Positions 1 to 6,732 of a stretch of DNA of 13,249 nt are shown one piece after another. Under the pieces are notes generated by a model. It had not been told where the DNA came from, ran no database searches, and worked only from the letters and a program-made list of their open reading frames with translations. How positions within the stretch are numbered: the stretch's first letter is position 1; each line of letters starts with the position of its first letter. The position numbers and the translations under genes are program-made. Origin of the DNA: CALKKN01 sp050118555 (GTDB lineage: Bacteria > Pseudomonadota > Gammaproteobacteria > Xanthomonadales > SZUA-36); assembly GCA_050118555.1 (NCBI GenBank), contig JASFKQ010000097.1, forward strand, positions 1 to 13,249, in the 5' to 3' direction.

Positions 1-812
1 AGCCGGTCATTCATCAGCACCACCAGCATGGCGACGACCATCAGGTTGCCGCTGCCAAACACCATCATTGCAATCATGTAGCGGCGAAAATCCCGGTTTT
101 CCCGAAGAATGGCAGCCATGGAACGGATCCGGATTCGCCCGCCCTGGCTGCTTCTGTGCGACTGCTCGGCCTGCAGCAGGCGCCGCTGCCGACGGACCCG
201 GGAGCGCCGGTAGACCACGCTCGCGACCGCCGCGCACAGGGCCGCAACCGGAAACATCGCGCGCCACGCCGGACCGTGCCACGACATCGCAATGCCGATC
301 GAGGCGCTGCATACCGCGGTGAGCAGCGCCGCCAACTGCGTGATGCGCGCCGTGATCTGCCCTCGCCAGAGCCGTGGATAGTTCGCCCGCCAGACTACCG
401 AGCGGACGATCTGAATTCCGGACCAGCACGCCAGCGCGGTAACCGTCAGCGCCGTAAATCCCACCAGCCCCCTGCCCGATACGGGCATCAGCGCCAACAG
501 GCACAGCGCGGCCGCCAGGATGAGCATCAGACGCGACACCATCAGCACCTTGCCCTGCCCCATCGCCCGGGCTGCGAAGAAGAAACTGAGCACGTTGGTG
601 AACGAAGCGGCGCCGGCGACCACGGCCACCGCCAGGTTGACCAGTTGGGGTGAAGCCGTATTGCTGAACTGGTTCTTGACGATCACGCCCAGGAGTCCGC
701 TTTCCAGCGCCCCCAGCGATACGGCCAGCAAGGACCACGACAACAGCTCCCTGGGTAGCAGCACGGCTGCCATGCGGGGCATAAACGGTGTGTTGGGCTG
801 GGTGGACGGCAT
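1..812 (-). CDS. MFS transporter, N-terminal part (runs off left edge)
   Basis: This is an integral inner-membrane protein that looks like a major facilitator superfamily permease; the substrate cannot be read from sequence. The 270 visible residues are open at the window edge with no stop. Hydrophobic segments lie at about residues 24-45, 56-80, 88-108, 115-137, 155-177 and 185-201. A basic, Arg-rich cytoplasmic loop follows (about 202-243), then a seventh segment at 245-267. Six helices, a basic central loop and more helices is the MFS pattern. The segment at 137-152 (RSVVWRANYPRLWRGQ) resembles loop motifs of MFS proteins. I chose the ATG at 812. An in-frame TTG at 821 sits 5 bases after a GGAGG and may be the true start, because that Shine-Dalgarno lies 14 bases from the ATG. 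A longer open frame over the same stretch is a shadow: its product is Gly/Arg/Pro-rich with no membrane segments. It is divergent from the lipoprotein gene. MFS assignment is fairly sure, function unknown. Confidence 0.85.
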   Translation of the reverse strand, partial: MPSTQPNTPFMPRMAAVLLPRELLSWSLLAVSLGALESGLLGVIVKNQFSNTASPQLVNLAVAVVAGAASFTNVLSFFFAARAMGQGKVLMVSRLMLILAAALCLLALMPVSGRGLVGFTALTVTALACWSGIQIVRSVVWRANYPRLWRGQITARITQLAALLTAVCSASIGIAMSWHGPAWRAMFPVAALCAAVASVVYRRSRVRRQRRLLQAEQSHRSSQGGRIRIRSMAAILRENRDFRRYMIAMMVFGSGNLMVVAMLVVLMNDR

Positions 813-974
813 CTGCTGCAACCAGGCCTCCGGTCATGTCCCACTATAACCCGAACGGTGCGGCGCGCGACCCGGCTCCGCCCACCGCGGCGCATTTCGG
901 CGAAGCGTTGGCCCGGATACGTTACAATCAGGCGCTGAGCGCCTCGTACTCGCCCGGGCAAACAGAGAGCCGAA

Positions 975-1403
975 ATGACAAAGGGAGCACATTCCGTCCG
1001 AATCCTCGCGTTCACCCTGGCGTGCGCGTTGCTCGCTTCCTGCATGCCGAGCCAGGTGGACAAAAGCCGGGGAGAGGCGTTCAGGAAGTACGAGACACTG
1101 GTCCGGTGGAGCCAGTGGGACGCCGCAGCCGAGTTCATTGCCCCGGAATACCTGGAAGAGCATCCGATCACGCGCCTGGAAATGGATCGGCTGCGCCTGT
1201 TCAGGGTCACTGCCTACACGGTCCGTTCCACCGGAATATTCGACGACGGGCTGACGGCCCGGCAAGTGGTCGAAATCCGCATGTTCAATTCCAATCAGGC
1301 CGTAGAACGAACCGTCATGGATGAACAGGAATGGCGTTACGACGAGCAACGCAAGGCCTGGTTGCTGTGGAGCGGGTTGCCGGACCCCACCCAGCGCTAC
1401 TGA
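975..1403 (+). CDS. Small predicted lipoprotein, function unknown
   Basis: A 142-residue protein with a type II signal peptide. The leader has basic residues (K3, R9), a hydrophobic core at about 10-20 and a lipobox L20-A21-S22-C23, so Cys23 should be lipidated. Residue +2 is Met rather than Asp, which by the enterobacterial Lol rule favours the outer membrane. The mature part (about 120 residues) is mixed alpha/beta, rich in charged and aromatic residues, ends near WLLWSGLPDP and has no motif I recognise. Its size and the 'sequence-then-Trp-rich end' resemble small periplasmic proteins with a SnoaL/NTF2-like fold, but that is only an impression. The start codon is preceded by a weak purine stretch (AGAGAG, 964-969). 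The gene stands alone: divergent from the MFS gene and convergent with the SDR gene, whose stop is about 20 bases away. Coding status is well supported by the clean lipobox and consistent GC-rich codon use. Confidence 0.85.
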   Translation: MTKGAHSVRILAFTLACALLASCMPSQVDKSRGEAFRKYETLVRWSQWDAAAEFIAPEYLEEHPITRLEMDRLRLFRVTAYTVRSTGIFDDGLTARQVVEIRMFNSNQAVERTVMDEQEWRYDEQRKAWLLWSGLPDPTQRY

Positions 1404-1406
1404 CCC

Positions 1407-1417
1407 GAACAGTGTTC
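1407..1417. other. Short perfect inverted repeat between convergent stops
   Basis: GAACA-G-TGTTC lies between the stop of the lipoprotein gene (1403) and the stop of the SDR gene (1423). With flanking CC/GG pairs and a bulge it could form a small hairpin and slow RNA polymerase from both sides. There is no T-run on either strand, so it is at best a weak terminator and may be chance. Confidence 0.2.
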
Positions 1418-1422
1418 CGGAA

Positions 1423-2196
1423 TCAGAATCCGAATACGCTGAAGCCGCCGTCCACTGCGAGGCACTGCCCGGTGATGTAGCTTGCCGCGGGAAGGCACAG
1501 GAACACGATCGCCCGCGCGCACTCTTCCACCTCGCCCACGCGCCCCATGGGAGTGCGATCCAGCACTTGCTGGCGGTAGGCGGCGTCCTGCAAAACCTGG
1601 TCGGCAAGCGGTGTCCTGATGTACCAGGGGGCGACCGCATTGACTCTGATGTCCTCGGCAGCCCACTCCACCGCCAGGTTTTTCGTCAGCTGGATCATGC
1701 CCGCCTTGCTCATGCCGTAAGGCGCGCCGGTGCGCAGGTGCGTCAAGCCGGCGACCGAAGCGTTGTTGACCACGGCCGCGGGCGCGGCCGCGCGCAACGC
1801 CGGATACAAAAGGCGGCACATCTCGAAGCATGAGGTCAGGTTGGCCTCCTGGACGGTGCGGTACTCGGCCAGCGAGAGGTCCTCCATGCGTTTGCGGATG
1901 TTCATCCCACTGTTGTTGACCAGCAGGTCCAGAGACCCACCGGCCGCCTCCACGACACGGTTTCTTCCCTCCTTCGTGGAGAGATCAGCTGCTACCGTCC
2001 CTACAGTCCGGCCCGGAAAGTCCGCCCGGATGGCAGCGGCCGCATCCTCCAGTCGGGGCAGGCCTCGCGCCACCAGCAACAGGTCCGCCCCCAGGGCCGC
2101 CAACTCCCGCGCGGTAGCGAGCCCGATGCCGCTACTGCCCCCGGTGACGAGAGCCCGCCGTCCGTCCAGGCGCCATGGCGAAGCGATAGTCTGCAT
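1423..2196 (-). CDS. Short-chain dehydrogenase/reductase, tropinone-reductase-like
   Basis: A 257-residue classical SDR, the usual length for the family. It should be a cytoplasmic NAD(P)(H)-dependent oxidoreductase acting on a carbonyl or alcohol; the substrate is unknown. Visible motifs are the cofactor loop TGGSSGIG (residues 18-25), D71 in the AADL adenine-ring motif, NNSG (94-97), the structural/catalytic Asn119, catalytic Ser147, and Tyr160 with Lys164 in YGMSK. Arg44 after the second beta strand suggests a preference for NADP(H). The stretch SVAGLTHLRTGAPYGMSK and the PWYIRTPL segment resemble bacterial and plant tropinone-reductase-like SDRs rather than FabG. The C-terminus has the usual GQCLAVDGGFS. 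The start lies 8 bases after the sppA stop on the same strand, with no clear Shine-Dalgarno of its own, so translation is probably coupled to sppA. Why a reductase is linked to a membrane protease is not evident. Confidence 0.93.
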   Translation of the reverse strand: MQTIASPWRLDGRRALVTGGSSGIGLATARELAALGADLLLVARGLPRLEDAAAAIRADFPGRTVGTVAADLSTKEGRNRVVEAAGGSLDLLVNNSGMNIRKRMEDLSLAEYRTVQEANLTSCFEMCRLLYPALRAAAPAAVVNNASVAGLTHLRTGAPYGMSKAGMIQLTKNLAVEWAAEDIRVNAVAPWYIRTPLADQVLQDAAYRQQVLDRTPMGRVGEVEECARAIVFLCLPAASYITGQCLAVDGGFSVFGF

Positions 2197-2204
2197 ATTG
2201 CGGC

Positions 2205-4049
2205 CTAGTCACCATCGCACAGACAACGCGCCGCAACCGAGAAGCCGCCTCCCGCGCGGGCCAGGCGGCCGAGATCGTCGAGGATGCTTTCAAGCAGCGT
2301 GTTGTGCAGCGCCGGTGCAGCGGAAACGTCCAGCCCGAGCCGCGCGGAGGTGGAGCCGACCATTTGCAGCAGAAACGTCTCGGCGGGGCTGAGTTCGCGT
2401 TCCGCGTAGGCCACGCGATAGTCCGAGCCGAGCCCGGCAATGCGGGCCGCGGCGTCCACCGCCTGCTGCAGCGTGCCGGTCTGGTCGATGAGTCCGCGTT
2501 CCTTTGCCTGGCTGCCACTCCAGACCTGGCCGCCCGCCACTTGGAGCACGGCGTCCGGACTCATTTGCCTGGCGTCCGCGACCAGCGTGACGAAGTCCTC
2601 ATAGGCGCGCTCGGTTGCGTTTTCGAAAATGCGCCTGAGGTCGGAATCGAGTGGACGGTCGAGCCGCAGCTTGCCTGCCAACGGCGTCGTGCCGACACCG
2701 TCGGTGTGGATTCCCAGCTTTTCGAGGGGCTTCGAGAAGGTCGGAATGATGCCGTACACGCCGATGGACCCGGTAACGGTCGACGGGCTGGCCCAGACTT
2801 CGTCCGCCCCCATGGCAATCCAGTAACCGCCCGATGCCGCCACGTTACCCATCGAAACCACCACGGTCTTGCCCATCTCTTTAAGCGCCTGTACTTCGCG
2901 CCGAATTTTCTCGGCCGCGAAAGCGTCGCCGCCGGGGCTGTTGATGCGCAGGACCACTGCTTTCGCCTCCCGGTCCTCGGCCACCGACCGGAGGCGCTCG
3001 GCCAGGCTGACCGCGCCTACCGTGCCTTGTGGCTGCGACCCCCGAACGATATCGCCTTCGGCGACCACGATGACGACCTTGCCCGTGGCAGTCCGCACTT
3101 TCGGGCTGGAGATGGCCAGGTAGTCCCGGAAGTCGATCTGCCGGTATCCCTCGCTGCCGGATCCCGCCGCCCCGAGCCGCGCCAGTTCGGCGTTCGCCTC
3201 GGGCCGGCTTCTCAGCGCATCGACCAGGCCGAGACTGAGAGCGAATTGTGCGAAATCCCCATCGGCGTCCTCGAGGCGGTCGGCGAAATGGTTGATGGCG
3301 TCGGACAGGTTCTCGAGCGGAATGCCCCGATTGCGGGAAATGTTCTCCAGGTACTGCTGCCACAGGCTGCCGATCCAGAGCAGGTTGTTCTCCCGCGCCT
3401 CGGGCGACATGTCGTTGCGGATCCAGGGTTCCATCGCGGACTTGTATTTGCCGGCCCGGAACAGGTTGACCTCAACCTCCAGCTTGTCCAGGCCCTCGCG
3501 GTAGAACTGCCGGTACGACGCGAAGCCGTCGATCCAGACCAGTCCGCGCGGATTGAGCCAGATTTCATCGGCCAGCGCGGCCAGGTAGTACTGTTTCTGG
3601 TCGAGCGTGTCCGCGACCGCGACCACCGGCTTGCCGCTGGCCTTGAAATCGGCGATGGCGCTTTCCAGTTCCTGCAGCGAGGCCAGTCCGATCCGCTCGA
3701 CGCCGGAGGGCTCGATGATCAGGCGCTCGATGCGGCTGTCACTCGCCGCGCGACGAACCGCGTCGACCAGGTCGCGCAGCCGAGTTTCTGGCCGCGTCGT
3801 TTCTGCGGCCTGCTGCAGAACCTGGTCGAACGCCGTGCCGCTGTACTGCTCGACCACGTCCCCCTCGGGCCGCAGGACCAGCGCCGTTCGGGGTTGCAGC
3901 AACAAAGGCTCCCCGCTATCGACGAACGCAAGCACAACGAAGTACAGGATCAGGAGAAAGACCAGGTTGAGGACGACCTTCCTGGCGCCGTCGATCACGC
4001 GCCAGATAGATCGCAAAACCCTGATCGGGAAAGACGGTTCAGGTTTCAT
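2205..4049 (-). CDS. sppA: Signal peptide peptidase SppA, 67K type (S49 family)
   Basis: A 614-residue membrane-anchored serine protease of the long, duplicated SppA type (E. coli SppA is 618 residues). It degrades released signal peptides and membrane peptides in the inner membrane, with its active site facing the periplasm. One N-terminal transmembrane segment is visible at about residues 24-43, after a basic stretch. The N-terminal repeat carries the catalytic lysine, Lys203 in GKYKSAMEPW, matching E. coli Lys209. The C-terminal repeat carries the nucleophile, Ser406 in GNVAASGGYW, matching Ser409. INSPGGDAFAAEKIR (369-383) is the oxyanion-region signature. Both catalytic residues are present, so the enzyme should be active. 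The ATG at 4049 has AAAGGG about 8 bases upstream. It is transcribed away from pspA and is probably the first gene of an operon with the SDR gene. A 592-codon open frame on the opposite strand is a shadow. Confidence 0.97.
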   Translation of the reverse strand: MKPEPSFPIRVLRSIWRVIDGARKVVLNLVFLLILYFVVLAFVDSGEPLLLQPRTALVLRPEGDVVEQYSGTAFDQVLQQAAETTRPETRLRDLVDAVRRAASDSRIERLIIEPSGVERIGLASLQELESAIADFKASGKPVVAVADTLDQKQYYLAALADEIWLNPRGLVWIDGFASYRQFYREGLDKLEVEVNLFRAGKYKSAMEPWIRNDMSPEARENNLLWIGSLWQQYLENISRNRGIPLENLSDAINHFADRLEDADGDFAQFALSLGLVDALRSRPEANAELARLGAAGSGSEGYRQIDFRDYLAISSPKVRTATGKVVIVVAEGDIVRGSQPQGTVGAVSLAERLRSVAEDREAKAVVLRINSPGGDAFAAEKIRREVQALKEMGKTVVVSMGNVAASGGYWIAMGADEVWASPSTVTGSIGVYGIIPTFSKPLEKLGIHTDGVGTTPLAGKLRLDRPLDSDLRRIFENATERAYEDFVTLVADARQMSPDAVLQVAGGQVWSGSQAKERGLIDQTGTLQQAVDAAARIAGLGSDYRVAYAERELSPAETFLLQMVGSTSARLGLDVSAAPALHNTLLESILDDLGRLARAGGGFSVAARCLCDGD

Positions 4050-4075
4050 CGATCACACCCTTTGGACATCCACCT

Positions 4076-4105
4076 ATTCTAGGGTCCAGTCCACCGTGGT
4101 CACAA
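4076..4105 (-). promoter_or_regulatory. Candidate sigma-70 promoter for sppA
   Basis: On the minus strand TTGTGA (4105-4100) and TAGAAT (4081-4076) are separated by 18 bases, 4/6 and 5/6 matches to the -35 and -10 consensus. The -10 lies 26 bases before the sppA ATG, giving a leader of about 20 bases that holds the AAAGGG ribosome site. The geometry is good, but only inspection supports it. Confidence 0.4.
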
Positions 4106-4236
4106 TGGCCAGAAGGCATGGTCTGCGGCGCGGGCGGGGCAGCGATACGCCAACAATGGGTGAAAAATGCCACGCACCGCTACCACTCGCATCCTGGCCG
4201 TATTGCATGCCACTGATTCCACGAGACTTTCATATA

Positions 4237-4252
4237 TGGCACGAAACCTGCA
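4237..4252 (+). promoter_or_regulatory. Sigma-54 (RpoN) promoter of pspAC
   Basis: TGGCACG-AAAC-CTGCA matches the -24/-12 consensus TGGCACG-N4-TTGCA at every defined base except one T (C at 4248). The invariant GG (4238-4239) and GC (4250-4251) are correctly spaced. Transcription would start near 4263, about 32 bases before the pspA ATG. Enterobacterial psp operons are known to be driven by sigma-54 with the activator PspF, and the site fits that rule. I saw no clear IHF consensus or enhancer repeat between 4106 and 4236, and no pspF gene in the window. Confidence 0.8.
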
Positions 4253-4283
4253 TCAGTATCTCCAGGAAAGCTTTTGATCTGAC

Positions 4284-4288
4284 AGGAG
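4284..4288 (+). promoter_or_regulatory. Ribosome binding site of pspA
   Basis: AGGAG lies 6 bases before the ATG at 4295, a strong Shine-Dalgarno that fixes the pspA start. The first residues, MGTFSRLR, agree with the usual PspA N-terminus. Confidence 0.75.
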
Positions 4289-4294
4289 AACACG

Positions 4295-4999
4295 ATGGGA
4301 ACATTTTCTCGCCTTCGCTACGTCATGGCAGCCAACGTCAACGCGCTGCTGGAAAAAGCGGAAGACCCGGAAAAGCTGCTTCGCGCGCTGATCCGGGAAA
4401 TGGAAGACGCCAGCGAAGAAGCGCGCGCTGCCAGCGCCGACCTCCTCGCCGAGCAAACTCGGCTCGACCGCCTGGTGCGGGAGTTCGGGGAACGGGAGAC
4501 GCAATGGCAAGAGCGGGCCGAAGAAGCCGTCGGCCGGGATCGTGACGACCTTGCCCGCGCAGCCCTCAAAGCCAGGGCCGAGGTCGCGGCACAACGCGAG
4601 GCTCTGGCCTCAGAACAGAAACGGCTGGCGGAACGCATCGACCAGATGGAACAGGACATGCGCACCCTCAAGGCCAAGCTGGCCGACGCGAAGAGCCGCC
4701 TGAAACAGATGGCGGTTCAACCCGGAAGCACAAAGTCGACGTCAGCTCGGGCGCCGTCGAGCCCGGGCGAGCGCCGGGCCCGCCGCGCGATGGAACGCTT
4801 CGACCGGCTCCAGGCCCAGGTCGAGAGCCTGGAAGCACGGGTGCGTTCGTATGACGTTGGAGGCCCCGCGCCATCCGCGTGGAACAACAGCACCGACGAG
4901 CCCGTTGATCCGGCCGTCGAGTCCGAACTGGAGGAACTCAAACGCCGCGTCGCCGGCAAGAACGCCCCCACGCCGGACCCTGCTTCATCGGAGGCCTGA
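4295..4999 (+). CDS. pspA: Phage shock protein A (PspA/IM30 family)
   Basis: A 234-residue peripheral inner-membrane protein of the ESCRT-III-like PspA/Vipp1 family (E. coli PspA is 222 residues). It binds stressed membrane and helps keep the proton gradient; in enterobacteria it also restrains PspF. The N-terminus MGTFSRLRYVMAANVNALLE is the amphipathic helix a0. The family signature KAEDPEKLLR..IREMEDA follows at about 21-39. Residues 40-140 form a long charged coiled coil rich in Glu, Arg and Ala. A Ser/Pro/Thr linker lies at about 143-158, and a further helix at about 159-187 (RRAMERFDRLQAQVESLEARV). The last 45 residues are acidic and Pro-rich with one more short helix, longer than in E. 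coli. Its stop abuts the pspC GTG. Regulation by sigma-54 is predicted from the promoter at 4237-4252. Confidence 0.96.
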   Translation: MGTFSRLRYVMAANVNALLEKAEDPEKLLRALIREMEDASEEARAASADLLAEQTRLDRLVREFGERETQWQERAEEAVGRDRDDLARAALKARAEVAAQREALASEQKRLAERIDQMEQDMRTLKAKLADAKSRLKQMAVQPGSTKSTSARAPSSPGERRARRAMERFDRLQAQVESLEARVRSYDVGGPAPSAWNNSTDEPVDPAVESELEELKRRVAGKNAPTPDPASSEA

Positions 5000-5296
5000 G
5001 TGTCCGCCGGCCGTCGCGAAGGTGCATTGCTCGCGGGCGTCTGCTCCGGCATCGCCGGCCGATTGGGCTGGAACGCCTGGGCCCTGCGAGCGCTGTTCGT
5101 TCTGTTCCTGCTGATCAAGACTGTCTGGGCGATCATCGCCTACGCGTTGCTCGCCTTGGCACTGCACCTGTTTGACAGCCCCGGCATACAGCGCCGGCCG
5201 GAGGGCCGACTCGAATCCCCCGAGCTTTCTGGCCGGTCCGAGCGAATTGCCGAACTGGAGCGCCGCTTCCGTGACCTGGAAGGCCGGGACACCTGA
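5000..5296 (+). CDS. pspC: PspC-domain protein, short form (GTG start)
   Basis: A 98-residue single-PspC-domain membrane protein. The domain spans about residues 5-57: REGALLAGVCSGIAGRLGW is the family's cytoplasmic signature with the GVCSGIA turn, and WALRALFVLFLLIKTVWAIIAYALLALAL forms one long or two close membrane segments. A soluble tail (58-98) ends in a short heptad-like helix, RIAELERRFRDLEGR, similar to the leucine-zipper tail of PspC. PspC is known to relieve PspA inhibition of PspF on membrane stress. The GTG start follows the pspA TGA without a gap. GGAGG at 4990-4994, spaced 5 bases, supports it and lies inside the pspA reading frame. There is no pspB between pspA and pspC, so this protein may have to do the job of the PspB-PspC pair. 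The gene converges with the MATE gene. Confidence 0.9.
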   Translation: MSAGRREGALLAGVCSGIAGRLGWNAWALRALFVLFLLIKTVWAIIAYALLALALHLFDSPGIQRRPEGRLESPELSGRSERIAELERRFRDLEGRDT

Positions 5297-5301
5297 CTGC
5301 C

Positions 5302-5316
5302 AAGCCGCGGGCTTTT
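5302..5316 (+). terminator. Weak intrinsic terminator after pspC
   Basis: AAGCC-GCG-GGCTT is followed by TT six bases after the pspC stop, so the T-run partly belongs to the stem. The outer CC/GG pairs can extend it around a bulge. The stem is short; it may act for the psp operon or be incidental in the 30-base gap between two convergent genes. Confidence 0.3.
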
Positions 5317-5326
5317 GGTGAAATCT

Positions 5327-6697
5327 TCAGGCCCGAAGGGTCGCAATGACCTTTCGGCTGGTATGGAGGAAGCGCCAGAACATGAGGACGGCGGCAAACG
5401 AAAGTCCGGCGATCATGCCGACCCACATGCCGGCCGGACCCATTCCGCCCGAAAAGGTGAGTTGGTAGCCGAGCGTCATGCCAACCACCCAGAAAGAGAT
5501 AATCATGTAGACAACCGGCATCCGCGTGTCCTTGAAGCCGCGCAGCGCGCCGGCCGCCACCATCTGCATCCCGTCCGGATACTGGAAGATCGCGGCGTAA
5601 AACAAGAGGCTCGCGGCCAGCGGCGCAATGCGTGGATCGTCAGTGTAAATGCCGACGATCGCCTCCGGAAGCAGGAACATGCAGGTGGCGCCCACCGTCT
5701 GGATCGCCAGAATGATCGCGAAACCGATCATGCCGGCGTAGCGGGCGTCGACCGGGTCGCGGCGGCCGACGGCATTGCCCACGCGGATCGACACCGCGCT
5801 GGCCAGCCCGATCGGGATCATGAACACCAGCGCGGCGAAGTTGATCGCCACCAGATGGGCTGCGGCTGGCACCGGGCCAAGCCGGCCGATCAGCAGCGCC
5901 GCGGCGATGAACAGGCTGCTTTCGACGAACATCGCGCCTGCGATGGGCAAGCCGACCTTGAGCAGTTCCGCGATTTCGCGCAGGTCGGGCGGCTCCAGCT
6001 TCGACATCAGCTCGAACGGCAAAAAATGCCGGTGCGTCCTCACGTACACGAACAGCATCACGAACTGGAGCCAGAGGACGATCGAGGTGGCGATGCCGCA
6101 GCCCACCGTTCCAAGCGCCGGCAGACCGAACTTGCCGAACATCAGCACATAATTGAGCGGGATGTTCAGCAGGGCGCCGGCGACGCCGTAGAACATGGTC
6201 GGCCTGGTGTGCCCCGTCCCCTCACTGAAGAAACGCAACAACAGGACCATGCACAGCGCCGGGGCGCCCCAGGCCATTGCTCGCAGGTAGGCGACCGCGG
6301 TCGGAATGATGAGCGGGTCGATGCGAAATGCGACCAGCAGCGGCTCGCTGAAATGGCAGAAGGCGAAGAATGGAACCGACAGCGTGAGCGCGATCCAGAA
6401 GGCCTGGCGGGTCTGTGCCGCCGCCTCGCGCTTCATCTGCGCCCCGTCGAGCTGGGCCACACTGGGCTGGACCACCATCAGCGTGCCGAGCACGAACATC
6501 AGGATGGACGACCACACCGCTCCGCCGATGCCCAGCGCCGCCAGCGCGACATCCCGGTTGGGCAGGCGACCCGACATGACCGTGTCGGTGAAATTCATGC
6601 TGAATACCGCCAGTTGCCCAATAATCACGGGCAGCGCCAGCTTCAGCGTACGCAGAATTTCCGCAGGGTGGTTTCTCGCTTTGGATATACTGGTCAT
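5327..6697 (-). CDS. MATE family Na+-coupled multidrug exporter, NorM type
   Basis: A 456-residue inner-membrane protein with about 12 hydrophobic segments in two similar halves, the normal size and design of MATE exporters, which extrude cationic drugs or metabolites in exchange for Na+ or H+. The first segment (about 17-38) contains FTDTVMSG, and the halves meet at about 225-245 (a hydrophilic stretch with PPDLREIAELLKVGLPIA). The three acidic residues important in Vibrio NorM (Asp36, Glu255, Asp371) appear to be present as Asp38, Glu259 (FVESSLF) and Asp375 (YPDGMQ), which places it in the NorM branch. No good Shine-Dalgarno precedes the ATG. A TAGAAT on the minus strand at 6714-6709 would give an almost leaderless message, but no -35 is visible. 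It is divergent from the epimerase gene across 35 bases. Confidence 0.96.
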   Translation of the reverse strand: MTSISKARNHPAEILRTLKLALPVIIGQLAVFSMNFTDTVMSGRLPNRDVALAALGIGGAVWSSILMFVLGTLMVVQPSVAQLDGAQMKREAAAQTRQAFWIALTLSVPFFAFCHFSEPLLVAFRIDPLIIPTAVAYLRAMAWGAPALCMVLLLRFFSEGTGHTRPTMFYGVAGALLNIPLNYVLMFGKFGLPALGTVGCGIATSIVLWLQFVMLFVYVRTHRHFLPFELMSKLEPPDLREIAELLKVGLPIAGAMFVESSLFIAAALLIGRLGPVPAAAHLVAINFAALVFMIPIGLASAVSIRVGNAVGRRDPVDARYAGMIGFAIILAIQTVGATCMFLLPEAIVGIYTDDPRIAPLAASLLFYAAIFQYPDGMQMVAAGALRGFKDTRMPVVYMIISFWVVGMTLGYQLTFSGGMGPAGMWVGMIAGLSFAAVLMFWRFLHTSRKVIATLRA

Positions 6698-6732
6698 GGA
6701 GGCGAAATATTCTACAGGAGAGACCCTTCAGG

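Noticed and set aside
7..837. 276-codon frame on the minus strand at the left edge
   Set aside because: It overlaps the MFS frame, which has seven regular membrane segments. This frame gives a Gly/Arg/Pro-rich product with no family features and a chance stop near the edge.
1771..1800. GC-only repeat-like run (GGCCGCGG/GCGGCCGC) inside the SDR gene
   Set aside because: It encodes an Ala-rich helix (ALRAAAPAAVV) of the SDR fold, so codon use explains it.
2304..4082. 592-codon open frame on the plus strand, antisense to sppA
   Set aside because: The product is Arg/Gln/Pro/Asp-rich with no domain, and it lies opposite a complete sppA with catalytic residues. Long antisense frames are expected from the GC-rich third-position bias.
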